NCBI RefSeq assembly: GCF_025972045.1
Contig: NZ_JAPDHX010000003.1
Coordinates: forward strand, 248,001 to 312,000
Reading direction: 5' to 3'
DNA: 64,000 nt
DNA from: Micropruina sonneratiae
Lineage (GTDB): Bacteria; Actinomycetota; Actinomycetes; Propionibacteriales; Propionibacteriaceae
Every line of letters begins with the position of its first letter. Positions within the stretch are counted from its first letter, which is position 1. Below are positions 46,096 to 54,685 of this stretch, in pieces. The position numbers and the translations under genes were made by a program. The notes under the pieces are model-generated. The model did no database searches. It was given only the letters and a program-made list of their open reading frames with translations, and had not been told where the DNA came from.

Positions 46096-48648
46096 TCAGT
46101 TCGCGGCCTCCTGGCAGCGCAGCGCGCGCTCGACGTCGTCGCGGCGCTCGCTGACCATGCGCCGCACCGAGTCGTTGAGCTCGGTCTCGGCCATCCAGTC
46201 GTCGATCCGGGCCAGCAGCGAACGGTCACCGAACGGACGCGGGAACAGCAGTTCGCCGACGTTGCGGCGGATCGCCAGAGAGCGGTGCCCCCAGCCGTTG
46301 CGTTGGGCGGCGATGTCACCCATCACCTCGAACCAGGCGTCCAGGTAGGGCTTGAGTTCGGAGTCCTGGTCGAGCTGCCAGAAGTTGAGGCACAGCTGGG
46401 TGTGGGTCTCGTTGGGGACGCTCGGATCCTCGGTGGCCAGCTGCCAGGCCACGGACTTGGCGTCGGCATCGGGCCGGGCGGCGCGCGCCCCGGCCGCCTT
46501 CTCGGCGCCGGTGGCGGTGTTGTCGCGAGCCAGCTCGGCGTCGATGCCGGCCTCGTCGAGCCCGCCGAGCCGGGCCAGCTGGGTGACCAAGCGCCAGCGC
46601 AGGTCGGCGTCGACGACCAGGCCCGGGGGCACCTCCTCGCCGGCCAGCCAGGCCCGCAGCAGCGCGGCGCCGTCCTTCGTGGTGAGCGACACCGCCAGGG
46701 CGCGGACGATCGCGAGCTGATGGTCCGAACCGGGCTCGGCCTGCTTCAACAGCCGGGCCAGCCCCGCCGTCCAGCGCGCCGCAACGGACGCCCTCGACTG
46801 CGGCGGCGTGTAGTAGCGCACGGCGCTCTCGGCCTGGGCGAGCACGGCGGTCACCGCCGTCAGGTCGGTCTCGACCGCCACCCCACGGACGACCAGGTCG
46901 GCGTAGTCGGAGGCGCTCAGTTGCGCGTCGCGGCACATGTCCCAGGTCGCCCCCCACAACAGTGCACGGGCGACCGGGTCGTGGAAGTCGTGGATCCGAT
47001 CGACCACCACGTCGAGGCCGCGATCGATGCGGATCTTGGCGTAGGACAGGTCGCCGTCGTTGAGCAGCACCACGGCCGGGGCGGGAACCCCCACCAGCGA
47101 CGGCACGTCTGTGCGCTCGCCGTCGATGTCGAGCTCGACGTGATGGACGCGGTCGATGCCGTCGGCGTCGGCGTCGTAGCAGCCGATGCCGATCCGGTGC
47201 CGGCGCAGCGTCGGCCACTGCGCGGGGGCGTGCTGGACCACGGTGAACCGGGTGAACCGGCCGTCGGCATCGATCTCGTAGTCGCTGGTCAGGGTGTTGA
47301 CCCCCGCCGTCTGCAGCCACTGCCCGGTGAAGAAGGCCAGATCACGGCCGGACGACTCCTCCAAAGCCCGCAGCAGGTCGGCCAGCGTGGTGTTGCCCCA
47401 GGCGTGCCGGGCGAAGTAGGTGCGCACCCCGGCGAGGAACGGTTCGAGGCCGACGAAGGCGACCAGTTGCCGCAGTGCGGAGGCGCCCTTGGCGTAGGTG
47501 ATGCCGTCGAAGTTGAGTTCGACAGCCTGCAGGTCGACCATGTCGGCGGCGATCGGGTGGGTCGAGGGCAGCTGGTCCTGCCGGTAGGCCCAGGTCTTTC
47601 GCTGGTTGCAAAAGGTCGCCCACGGGTCGTTGCCGCCGTAGCGCTTGCGGATCTCGTCCTGGGCGAAGTGCGAGGCCCATTCGGCGAACGACTCGTTGAG
47701 CCACAGGTCGTCCCACCAGGTCATGGTGACCAGGTCGCCGAACCACATGTGTGCCAGCTCGTGCAGGATCGTGTTGTTCCGCGACTCGTAGGACGCCGCC
47801 GTCACCCGCGAACGGTAGAGGTACTCGTCGCGGATGGTGACGCAGCCGGCGTTCTCCATCGCCCCGGCGTTGAACTCCGGCACGAACACCTGCGCGTAGT
47901 CGCTGAACGGGTAGGGCTCGCCGAACTCCTGCTCGAACAGGTCGAAGCCGCGGCTGGTGGTGGTGAACAGCCGCTCGGCGTCCAGGTACGGCGCCATCGA
48001 GGCCCGGCACGACAGCGAGAACGGGATCTCCCCCTCTCGGCCGGTGTAGGTGGTGCGCACGGTGTGGTATTCGCCGGCGATCAGGGCGGTGATGTAGGTG
48101 GAGATGCGTGGGGTGGGGGCGAAGTCCCACCGGCCAAGGTCGCCCGAGACGATCGGTTCGGTCTCCGGCGAGTTGGACAGCACCGTCCAGTGCGCGGGTG
48201 CGATCACCGAGAACTCGAACGACGCCTTCAGGTCGGGCTGCTCGAAGCAGGCGAAGACGCGCCGGGCGTCCGCCACCTCGAGTTGGGTGTAGAGGTAGAT
48301 CCGCCCGTCGACGGGGTCGACGAAGCGGTGCAGGCCCTCACCGGTGTTGCTGTAGCGGCAGACCGCCGTGATGGCCAGCGTGTGCTCGCCGGCCCTGATA
48401 TCCAGGCCGAGCCGTTCGCCGTCGAATCCGGTGGTGTCCAGGGGGGTGTCGTCGAGGGTCGCATCGATGATCGAGTCGGCGATCAGGTCGACGAAGGTGC
48501 GCCCGACCTCGGAGGTGAAGGTGATCGTGGTGGTGGAGGTGAAGGTCGTCGGTGACCCGGTCAGATCGACGGTGACGTGGTAGCGATCGGTGCTGAGGAG
48601 AGCCGAACGCGAACGGGCTTCGTCGCGGGTGATGTTAGCCGGGTACAT
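46096..48648 (-). CDS. pepN: aminopeptidase N (M1 family)
   Basis: Zinc aminopeptidase of 850 residues that removes N-terminal residues from peptides in the cytosol. Exopeptidase motif GAMENAGCVTIRDEYLY near residue 263, zinc motif HELAHMWFGD with the third ligand Glu in NESFAEWASHF, and the C-terminal ERAP1-like helical domain. Length and order match actinobacterial PepN. ATG at 48648 follows GAGGACC. No signal peptide. Confidence 0.95.
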   Translation of the reverse strand: MYPANITRDEARSRSALLSTDRYHVTVDLTGSPTTFTSTTTITFTSEVGRTFVDLIADSIIDATLDDTPLDTTGFDGERLGLDIRAGEHTLAITAVCRYSNTGEGLHRFVDPVDGRIYLYTQLEVADARRVFACFEQPDLKASFEFSVIAPAHWTVLSNSPETEPIVSGDLGRWDFAPTPRISTYITALIAGEYHTVRTTYTGREGEIPFSLSCRASMAPYLDAERLFTTTSRGFDLFEQEFGEPYPFSDYAQVFVPEFNAGAMENAGCVTIRDEYLYRSRVTAASYESRNNTILHELAHMWFGDLVTMTWWDDLWLNESFAEWASHFAQDEIRKRYGGNDPWATFCNQRKTWAYRQDQLPSTHPIAADMVDLQAVELNFDGITYAKGASALRQLVAFVGLEPFLAGVRTYFARHAWGNTTLADLLRALEESSGRDLAFFTGQWLQTAGVNTLTSDYEIDADGRFTRFTVVQHAPAQWPTLRRHRIGIGCYDADADGIDRVHHVELDIDGERTDVPSLVGVPAPAVVLLNDGDLSYAKIRIDRGLDVVVDRIHDFHDPVARALLWGATWDMCRDAQLSASDYADLVVRGVAVETDLTAVTAVLAQAESAVRYYTPPQSRASVAARWTAGLARLLKQAEPGSDHQLAIVRALAVSLTTKDGAALLRAWLAGEEVPPGLVVDADLRWRLVTQLARLGGLDEAGIDAELARDNTATGAEKAAGARAARPDADAKSVAWQLATEDPSVPNETHTQLCLNFWQLDQDSELKPYLDAWFEVMGDIAAQRNGWGHRSLAIRRNVGELLFPRPFGDRSLLARIDDWMAETELNDSVRRMVSERRDDVERALRCQEAAN

Positions 48649-48724
48649 GGTCCTCCTGGTCGGCAACGGACGCCAATCGCTGACCTTACCCGCGCGGGTG
48701 CCCGACGCCGAACCCGGGGGAGCA

Positions 48725-48970
48725 TCACGCCTCCAGGTCGGGACCCGACCGGGACGCCACAACCTCGTCCGGCACGTACTCCAACAGGTCCCCGGGCTGG
48801 CAGTCCAGCACGCGGCAGATCGCCTCCAACGTGGTGAAGCGGATGGCCTTGGCGCGTCCGTTCTTGAGCACCGCCACGTTGGCGGGGGTCAGCCCGACCA
48901 GCTCGGCGAACTCGCCGACCCCCAGCTTGCGGCGGGCGAGTTCGACGTCCAACCGCACCACGACGGCCAC
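48725..48970 (-). CDS. small Cro/CI-type HTH regulator (YozG-like)
   Basis: DNA-binding protein of 81 residues consisting of one helix-turn-helix: ELARRKLGVGEFAELVGLTPANVAVLKNG spans the motif (positions about 10-38), followed by TLEAICRVLDCQPGDLLEYVPDE. Proteins of this kind are regularly paired with DUF2975 membrane proteins. GTG start overlaps the stop of the DUF2975 gene by one base (TAGTG), so both are translated together. It probably represses its own operon through the palindrome at 49469-49489. Confidence 0.88.
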   Translation of the reverse strand: MAVVVRLDVELARRKLGVGEFAELVGLTPANVAVLKNGRAKAIRFTTLEAICRVLDCQPGDLLEYVPDEVVASRSGPDLEA

Positions 48971-49449
48971 TAGATCACCGCCGCGAGCTCGGACCGCATC
49001 CCGGTCGCCCGGCGCAGCAGTTCCCGCAGCACGAGCACCACCAGGCCCGCCACCGCGGCGAACAGCAGCGCCACCAACATCAGCAGCGGGCCGCCAGGAT
49101 CATCGGCGCCCCACACCGCCCACAGCGCGCCGCCGGCCGCCAGAACCCACGCCGTGCCCACCGCGCCGACGATGACGTCGACCCAGCGCAGGGCGGGTTC
49201 GGTGAAGATGCTGTCGCGGGTGACCAGGGTGAGCAGCCGCCACGTGCAGACCACGATGACCTGGGCACAGAGGATCTCGACCGCGACGAACACCGTCAAC
49301 GGCCACCGCAGCCAGGCCTGTTCGGGGTGTTCGGCCGCCAGGTGGGCGAACTGGCCGGGGAATGACAACGTCTGCAGCACCAGCAGCAGCCCGAACAACA
49401 CCACCAGGCCCGCCCGGAGCAGCGGAGCGACGCGACGCATGAGAGTCAT
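48970..49449 (-). CDS. DUF2975 membrane protein
   Basis: Membrane protein of 159 residues with four predicted helices: LLRAGLVVLFGLLLVLQTLS, then FVAVEILCAQVIVVCTWRLL, VDVIVGAVGTAWVLAAGGAL and LLMLVALLFAAVAGLVVLVL. The helix order and adjacent YozG-like regulator identify the DUF2975 family; function unknown. An in-frame ATG at 49470 falls inside the promoter, so I chose the ATG at 49449, where the predicted leaderless transcript would begin. Confidence 0.82.
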   Translation of the reverse strand: MTLMRRVAPLLRAGLVVLFGLLLVLQTLSFPGQFAHLAAEHPEQAWLRWPLTVFVAVEILCAQVIVVCTWRLLTLVTRDSIFTEPALRWVDVIVGAVGTAWVLAAGGALWAVWGADDPGGPLLMLVALLFAAVAGLVVLVLRELLRRATGMRSELAAVI

Positions 49450-49455
49450 GCATCG

Positions 49456-49489
49456 ACTATCGCTCGTCATCTATCGAAAAACAATAGAT
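49456..49489 (-). promoter_or_regulatory. promoter with palindromic operator for DUF2975/HTH operon
   Basis: On the minus strand, -35 TTGTTT (49479-49484), a 17-base spacer and -10 GATAGT (49456-49461) end six bases before the ATG. The inverted repeat ATCTAT-N9-ATAGAT (49469-49489) covers the -35 and spacer; GATAG recurs in the -10. This is a fitting site for the operon's own HTH protein. The segment is markedly AT-rich for this genome. Confidence 0.65.
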
Positions 49490-49577
49490 AGTGGCCGCGT
49501 TCTGACGGGCTGCACGCCGCTCTGGTCCACCGATGGGCATCCGGAGCCGGAACGGCCGGGCTGGCTAGGGTTGTGGC

Positions 49578-50177
49578 ATGACGCAACGTGTGGATATGTG
49601 GTTCGACTCGGTATGCCCGTGGGCGTGGATGACCTCCCGGTGGCTGCTCGAAGTCGAGAAGGTGCGCGACGTCGAGGTCACCTTCCACGTGATGAGCCTG
49701 TCCGTGCTCAACGAGGGCCGCGACCTGCCCGAGAGCTACCGGCAGCTGATGACCGAGGCCCTGCCACTGGCCCGGGTGGCGCTGGCCGTGCAGCGTGAGC
49801 ATCCCGACAAACTGCGGGAGTACTACACCGCGATCGGCACGTTGCTGCACCCGGGCGGGGCCGAGCGCACCGACGAGACCGTGGCCACCGCGCTCGAGCA
49901 GGCGGGACTGCCCGCCGAGCGCGTCGAGGCCGGCCACACCGACGCAGAGGACGCCGAGCTGGCGGCGTCCCATCACGAGGGCATGGATCCCGTCGGCGAT
50001 GAGGTCGGCACCCCCGTCGTCCACCTCAACGGCATGGCCCTGTTCGGGCCGGTCATCTCGCCGGCACCCAAGGGCGAGCAGGCCGGTGACCTGTTCGACG
50101 GTTTCGCCAAGCTGACCGCCTACGAGGGCTTCTTCGAGGCCAAGCGGACGCGCACGGTCGGGCCGATCTTCGACTGA
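49578..50177 (+). CDS. DsbA-family thioredoxin-fold protein (Rv2466c-like)
   Basis: Cytosolic thioredoxin-fold protein of 199 residues. Begins VDMWFDSVCPWAWMTSRWLLE; in the mycobacterial relative Rv2466c, a mycothiol-dependent reductase, this region holds a CPWC pair. Here the fourth position is Ala, so only one active-site Cys remains, fitting a monothiol or mycothiol-adduct mechanism or a different role. GTPVVHLNGMALFGPVISP holds the cis-Pro. ATG at 49578 follows TAGGGT by six bases with no ribosome site, so probably leaderless. Confidence 0.88.
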   Translation: MTQRVDMWFDSVCPWAWMTSRWLLEVEKVRDVEVTFHVMSLSVLNEGRDLPESYRQLMTEALPLARVALAVQREHPDKLREYYTAIGTLLHPGGAERTDETVATALEQAGLPAERVEAGHTDAEDAELAASHHEGMDPVGDEVGTPVVHLNGMALFGPVISPAPKGEQAGDLFDGFAKLTAYEGFFEAKRTRTVGPIFD

Positions 50178-50231
50178 CACCGGCCGCGGTCGGGGTCGGG
50201 GGATCCGTCGCGGGTTCGCTATGTTGACCGC

Positions 50232-50687
50232 ATGCGCGTTCACATCGCGGCCGATCATGCGGCCTACGACCTGAAGGAGTTCCTGGTCACCGAGCTCAAG
50301 GGGGACGGCTACGAGGTGGTCGATCACGGCGCGCACAGCTACGACGCCTCCGACGACTACCCGACCTTCATCCTGCCGTGTGCAGAGGCGGTCGCGGCCG
50401 AACCGGATAGCCTCGGCATCGTCCTGGGCGGTTCGGGCAATGGCGAGCAGATCGCGGCCAACAAGGTGAAGGGCGTGCGCGCCGGACTCGTCTACAACAC
50501 GACGATGGCCAGGCTGGCCCGCGAGCACAACGACGCCCGGATCGTCTCCCTGGGCGGCAGGATGCAGTCGCTGAGCGATGCCCTGGCGATGGTGCGCGTC
50601 TTCCTCGAGACGCCGTTCTCGAACGATCCGCGGCACGTCCGGCGGATCGCGATGCTCGACGAGTACGAGCAGGCGCACACGCGCTGA
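50232..50687 (+). CDS. rpiB: ribose-5-phosphate isomerase B
   Basis: Interconverts ribulose and ribose 5-phosphates in the pentose phosphate pathway. VHIAADHAAYDLKEFL at the N-terminus binds substrate; VLGGSGNGEQIAANKVKGVRA holds the Glu base characteristic of the actinobacterial RpiB subgroup, in place of the Cys of E. coli RpiB. 151 residues is typical. ATG at 50232 follows TATGTT by six bases without a ribosome site. Likely in one operon with the glycosylase 28 bases downstream. Confidence 0.95.
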   Translation: MRVHIAADHAAYDLKEFLVTELKGDGYEVVDHGAHSYDASDDYPTFILPCAEAVAAEPDSLGIVLGGSGNGEQIAANKVKGVRAGLVYNTTMARLAREHNDARIVSLGGRMQSLSDALAMVRVFLETPFSNDPRHVRRIAMLDEYEQAHTR

Positions 50688-50715
50688 CGGCGGACAGCGG
50701 ACGAGCGGGGGAGCC

Positions 50716-51534
50716 ATGCCCGAGGGGCACGTGATCCATCGGCTCGCGGGCGGGCTGACGCAGTGGTTCGGTGGGCGAACGGTGCGGGTCAGCAGCCCGC
50801 AGGGCCGCTTCGCCGACGAGGCGGCCAGCCTGGACGGCTCGGTGCTGGCCGGCGCAGAGGCGTACGGCAAGCACCTGTTCGTCGACTTCGGTCCGGACCG
50901 GGTGGTGCACATTCACCTGGGCCTGATCGGCAAGCTCTGGCTGATCGATGGCGAACCGACCTCGCCGGCCGGTCCGGACACGCTGCGGCTGCTGATCACC
51001 GCCGACGCCCGGCGGGCCGAACTGCGCGGCCCGCAGTGGTGCCGGCTGATCACCGACGAGGCGAGGGATGCCGTCATCGAGGCCTCCGGCGACGACCCGA
51101 TCCGCCCGGATTCGACGGGCGAGAAGGCGTGGGCGCGCATCTCCCGTAGTGGACGCAGCATCGCCTCGCTGCTGATGGATCAGCGGATCACCGCCGGGGT
51201 GGGCAACATCTACCGCGCCGAGGTGCTGTACCGGCACCGGATCAATCCCTTCAAGGAGGGCCGGACGATCTCGCGGCGCACCTGGAACGCGATCTGGGCC
51301 GACCTCGTGGTGCTGATGCGGGCCGGCGTCACCGACGGCCGGATCGATACCGTCCGCGACGAGCACCTGCCCGAGGCGATGGGCCGGCCGCCCCGGATCG
51401 ACCGGCACGGTGGTGAGGTGTACGTGTACCGGCGGGCCGGCCTGCCCTGCCTGGTGTGCGGCACCGACATCCGCACCCAGCCGCTCGAGGGACGCAACCT
51501 GTACTGGTGCCCGCGCTGTCAGCGGAGACGTTGA
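50716..51534 (+). CDS. nei: Fpg/Nei-family DNA glycosylase (endonuclease VIII type)
   Basis: Base-excision repair enzyme of 272 residues that removes oxidised bases and nicks the site. N-terminal MPEGHVIHRLA supplies the catalytic Pro2 and Glu3; the helix-two-turn-helix region has LLMDQRITAGVGNIYRAEVLYR; the C-terminal zinc finger is CLVCGTDIRTQPLEGRNLYWCPRC (four Cys, positions about 247-268). The N-terminus with His-Val-Ile-His is of the actinobacterial Nei2 subgroup. ATG at 50716 follows GGGGGAG. Its stop overlaps the next start by one base (TGATG). Confidence 0.94.
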   Translation: MPEGHVIHRLAGGLTQWFGGRTVRVSSPQGRFADEAASLDGSVLAGAEAYGKHLFVDFGPDRVVHIHLGLIGKLWLIDGEPTSPAGPDTLRLLITADARRAELRGPQWCRLITDEARDAVIEASGDDPIRPDSTGEKAWARISRSGRSIASLLMDQRITAGVGNIYRAEVLYRHRINPFKEGRTISRRTWNAIWADLVVLMRAGVTDGRIDTVRDEHLPEAMGRPPRIDRHGGEVYVYRRAGLPCLVCGTDIRTQPLEGRNLYWCPRCQRRR

Positions 51535-53102
51535 TGCGCTGGGGCGCTTTCGCGGTGCGGGTGAGCGACGACGGTCGGGAGTTCACCCTGCTGCACGGGG
51601 CGGACGCCTGGGCCTCGTTCACGCTGCACGGAATGCAGCCCACGGGCCGGTTCACCGATGACGACGACGAGGTCGAGCACGGCTTCACCATCCCCGGCGC
51701 CTCGGTGGCGGTGCGGCACGCGGTTGGTGAGGCGTGGACGATGCGCTGGGCGTTGAGTGCGGCGGAGGGGTCCGGTGAGCCGGACGGCCCGGCGGCGTCC
51801 GACCGGGAGAGCGAACCGGCCGCGGTGGGGGTTGACGCGGAGGGCGACGAAGGCGGGGAGGGCACCGCGGAGGTGCCCGGTCCCGCAGCGGTCGGGGCGA
51901 CGGCGTCCGCCCTGGCGGGGCTGCTCGCCTCGCTCAACGGTCTCGACGTCGTCCCCGAGTTGCGAGTCATCCCCGGCCCGGGGTGCGTGGTGTGGGCGTG
52001 GGCGGCCGGGGCCGAGGCGATGATCGCGGTCGCGCCCGGACGCCGGGCGGCTCCGGTGGTCGGCCTTCGGTTGACGCAGGGCTGGCTGCAGGAACGCCCC
52101 GGCGGGTTCGCGATGGCGCCGGCCGGGTTGGAGTTGACCGCCGGGCGGCGCTGGGTCGGCCAGCTGCGTGCCCAGCTGTACCGGGGCGTCGACGACCTGG
52201 CCGCGCGGCTGCCCGCCTGGCTGGCGCCGTTGGAGCTGTCCGCGGGGCAGCCGTGGGAGTTCCGCGACCCCGACCACGCGCTGGTCGTCGAACCGCCGGC
52301 CACCACCCGCGCAGAGGGGGACGTCATCCAGGTGATCGGGGAGGCCGGGCGGGCCTGCGTCGCGCTGCATTCGCCGCGCGGGCTGACCGAACTGACGGTG
52401 TCGTTCGCGCCCAGCCTGGACACCCTGCTGGCGGCGGGCGCCGCGCACGTGCTGCGGCTGCCTGGACGGATCCCCCCGGCGGGGGCGTTCGTCCTCGCCG
52501 AGGCGCTGGCCAGGTCGCTGATCAGCGAGCCTGTGGCGGCGGAGCGGCTGCTCGACGACTTCGATTGGAGTCATGATTCCGACCTGCTGGCGATCGCCAC
52601 GGGGGTGGCGCGTGCGCAGCGCAACGGCAATTCGCGGATGCTGCGGGCGGCCCTGCGCCGGCTGCAGCTGGTGCACCCCCAACCCGGCTACGGCCGGGTG
52701 GTGATGGCGGCCTGGCTGGCCAGCCTCGCCCTGGGCGAGGACGCCCGCGACGAGGCGCTCGCCCTACTGAGCCGGCCGACCGGCTCGGAGTGGGTCGCGC
52801 TGGAGCTGAATGTGCTCAACCTGCGCAGCCTCGAGGTGGCCGGCGGGCTGTTCCACGGCCTGGTGAACGCGCTCGGCGGCGACCTGCCCGGTGACCCGGT
52901 CGGGCTGGACGCCGTCCGCCAGGCCCAACTGGTCGGGCTGCTGCAGCTGTGCCCCGAGGAGTGGCCGATGGCGACCGCTGCCGCGGCGTGCGCGGGCAAG
53001 AACTCGCGGCGGCTGCTGGCCGGCGTCGCCGAGTCGGCCTTCGCCGATCCCGACGATCTCGCCGTGCTGGCCTGGCTGGCCCTTGGCCATTCGCTGCTCT
53101 AG
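51534..53102 (+). CDS. hypothetical protein coupled to nei
   Basis: Not recognised. 522 residues, soluble. A beta-rich N-terminus (GAFAVRVSDDGREFTLLHGAD) is followed by an acidic low-complexity stretch (about 75-125), a middle domain of about 230 residues (EFRDPDHALVVEPPATTRAEG; CVALHSPRGLTELTVSF), and a helical C-terminal half of repeat-like helices (LLRAALRRLQLVHPQ; WVALELNVLNLRSLEVAGGL). The ATG shares a base with the nei stop, so translation is coupled, and the gene may belong to a repair operon. Codon style is native. Confidence 0.7.
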   Translation: MRWGAFAVRVSDDGREFTLLHGADAWASFTLHGMQPTGRFTDDDDEVEHGFTIPGASVAVRHAVGEAWTMRWALSAAEGSGEPDGPAASDRESEPAAVGVDAEGDEGGEGTAEVPGPAAVGATASALAGLLASLNGLDVVPELRVIPGPGCVVWAWAAGAEAMIAVAPGRRAAPVVGLRLTQGWLQERPGGFAMAPAGLELTAGRRWVGQLRAQLYRGVDDLAARLPAWLAPLELSAGQPWEFRDPDHALVVEPPATTRAEGDVIQVIGEAGRACVALHSPRGLTELTVSFAPSLDTLLAAGAAHVLRLPGRIPPAGAFVLAEALARSLISEPVAAERLLDDFDWSHDSDLLAIATGVARAQRNGNSRMLRAALRRLQLVHPQPGYGRVVMAAWLASLALGEDARDEALALLSRPTGSEWVALELNVLNLRSLEVAGGLFHGLVNALGGDLPGDPVGLDAVRQAQLVGLLQLCPEEWPMATAAAACAGKNSRRLLAGVAESAFADPDDLAVLAWLALGHSLL

Positions 53103-53182
53103 CGGCGTCGTCCCGGTTTCGTTTCCGGTGGTGCTGGACGGTGACCGGCTGAATCCCGTGTTCGCCCAGGAGTTCGACGCGG

Positions 53183-53990
53183 GTGGCCTGGCGACTGAAG
53201 GATGTCGACTGGCTGGCGCCGGATCGTCGGTTCCTTGACGAACTGGCCGAGCGATTGCTGGACGGCGAGCCGCTGCCGGGCGGCAACGTGGGTGGTGCGG
53301 TGCGGATCGGACAGACCGTCCGGCGACCGACCGGCCCCTGGACGCCGGCGGTGCACGCGGTGCTGAGCCACCTGTCCAGTGCGGAATTGGCTGCGGTGCC
53401 GCGCGTGCACGGCGTCGATGTGCGGGGCCGTGAGGTGCTCGACTACCTGCCGGGCGAGGTGATCGACGTCGACACCGCACTGCTGAGCCCGTCCGATTGG
53501 TCAATCTAGGCCGCTGGCTACGGACTTTGCACGAGGCGATGACCGGCTTCGAGCACCCGGGACCGTGGCGCTTCTTCGGTGTGGTCGCCCCGACGTTGAT
53601 CACCCACAACGACGTCGCCCCCTACAACGTCGCCTTCGACGGTGACGAGGTGGCGGGGGTCTTCGACTGGGACCTGGCCGGGCCGTCCACGCCTGATGCC
53701 GACCTGGGACTGACCGCGTGGACCTCGATTCCGCTGTTCCGTCCGATCCCGGTGAACGATGCGGCCGAGCGGCTGGGGGTGTTCGCAGCCGGCTACGGCA
53801 CGGCGGCCGAGCGCGTGCTGGACGCCGTCGAACCACGGGTGCAGCTGGCGATCGACGGCATCCGCGAGGCGGTGAGGCGCGGGGATGAAGGCATGATGAA
53901 TCTGGCCGTCACGCAGGGTGAACCGGAGCGCACCGAGGCGGCGCTGGCCGACTTCCTGGCCGTGAGGCACTCGCCGCCTGCCGCGCAGGA
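53183..53990 (+). pseudogene. aminoglycoside phosphotransferase-family gene, frameshifted
   Basis: Two overlapping frames together make one kinase-like protein. The first (53183-53509, GTG start) has the N-lobe with GGNVGGAVRIGQTVRRPTGP and ends DWSI-stop. The second carries on from about 53503 with VNLGRWLRTLHEAM, the catalytic THNDVAPYNVAFDGDEV and FDWDLAGPSTPDADLGL. A one-base change near 53503-53510 would join them. The C-terminus continues to ADFLAVRHSPPA and then meets a resolvase fragment in another frame. It is either a decayed gene or a sequencing error. Confidence 0.75.
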
Positions 53991-54422
53991 GACACGCTCG
54001 TGGTCACGAAGCTCGACCGTTTGGCCAGATCGCTACCGGACGCTCGGGCGATCGCGGACGAACTGACCACGAGGGAGATCAGCCTCAGCCTCGGCGGTTC
54101 GGTCTATGACCCCACCGACGCCGTCGGACGCCTGCTGTTCAACGTCCTCGCCATGGTGGCCGAGTTCGAGTCCGACCTGATCCGGCTGCGCACCGTGGAG
54201 GTGATGAAGGTCGCGAAGGCCAAGGGTCGGCTGAAGGGTAAGCAGCCCAAGCTCAGCCGCAAGCAGGAGGCGCACCTGGTCTCGCTGGTGCACAGCGGCG
54301 AGTACAGCACCCTCGAGGTCGCCGAGCTCTTCGGCGTCGGCCGGTCCACCGTCTACCGCGCCATCGAGCGCCAACGCATCGCGGCGAAGGCCGGGCTCGT
54401 TGAGGCCCCGTCACGACGCTGA
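53988..54422 (+). pseudogene. serine recombinase (resolvase/invertase) lacking its N-terminus
   Basis: In-frame from about 53988 the product reads DTLVVTKLDRLARS, which is residue 65 or so of a normal Tn3-type resolvase, then VYDPTDAVGRLLFNVLAMVAEFESDLIR and a C-terminal helix-turn-helix (LEVAELFGVGRSTVYRAIER). The first 60-65 residues, with the catalytic Ser, are absent, so the protein cannot recombine DNA. A GTG at 54000 could start a 140-residue DNA-binding remnant. The junction with the phosphotransferase gene is a recombination scar and marks the left side of the accessory segment. Confidence 0.85.
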
Positions 54423-54685
54423 CTCCTCCTATCGTGGGCGTCCCGCAACTGAGACCCCAGCGGGACGCCAACGAGCCGAGTCCCTTCATAGCCCGCCCCC
54501 GCACGTTTGCGTCCCGGAAGCGGTTCCGCTTGCGGGGCGGGCTCTCCACGGAGTGACGCTATCGCCATCTCCACTTCGACCTCGCGGAACGGCAACGGGT
54601 CCACACAGCGATTCGCTACCGCCCCCCGCAGGGTTGAGGACGCGCCCGAGCACGCGTCACTCGGTGGTGCTCATGCTGGTTCAGG
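54423..54685. other. gap with no recognisable gene
   Basis: Between the resolvase remnant and the decayed membrane-protein gene I see no conserved coding sequence, tRNA or strong hairpin. Several short frames exist on both strands but none has membrane, domain or codon features of a gene. Confidence 0.4.
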
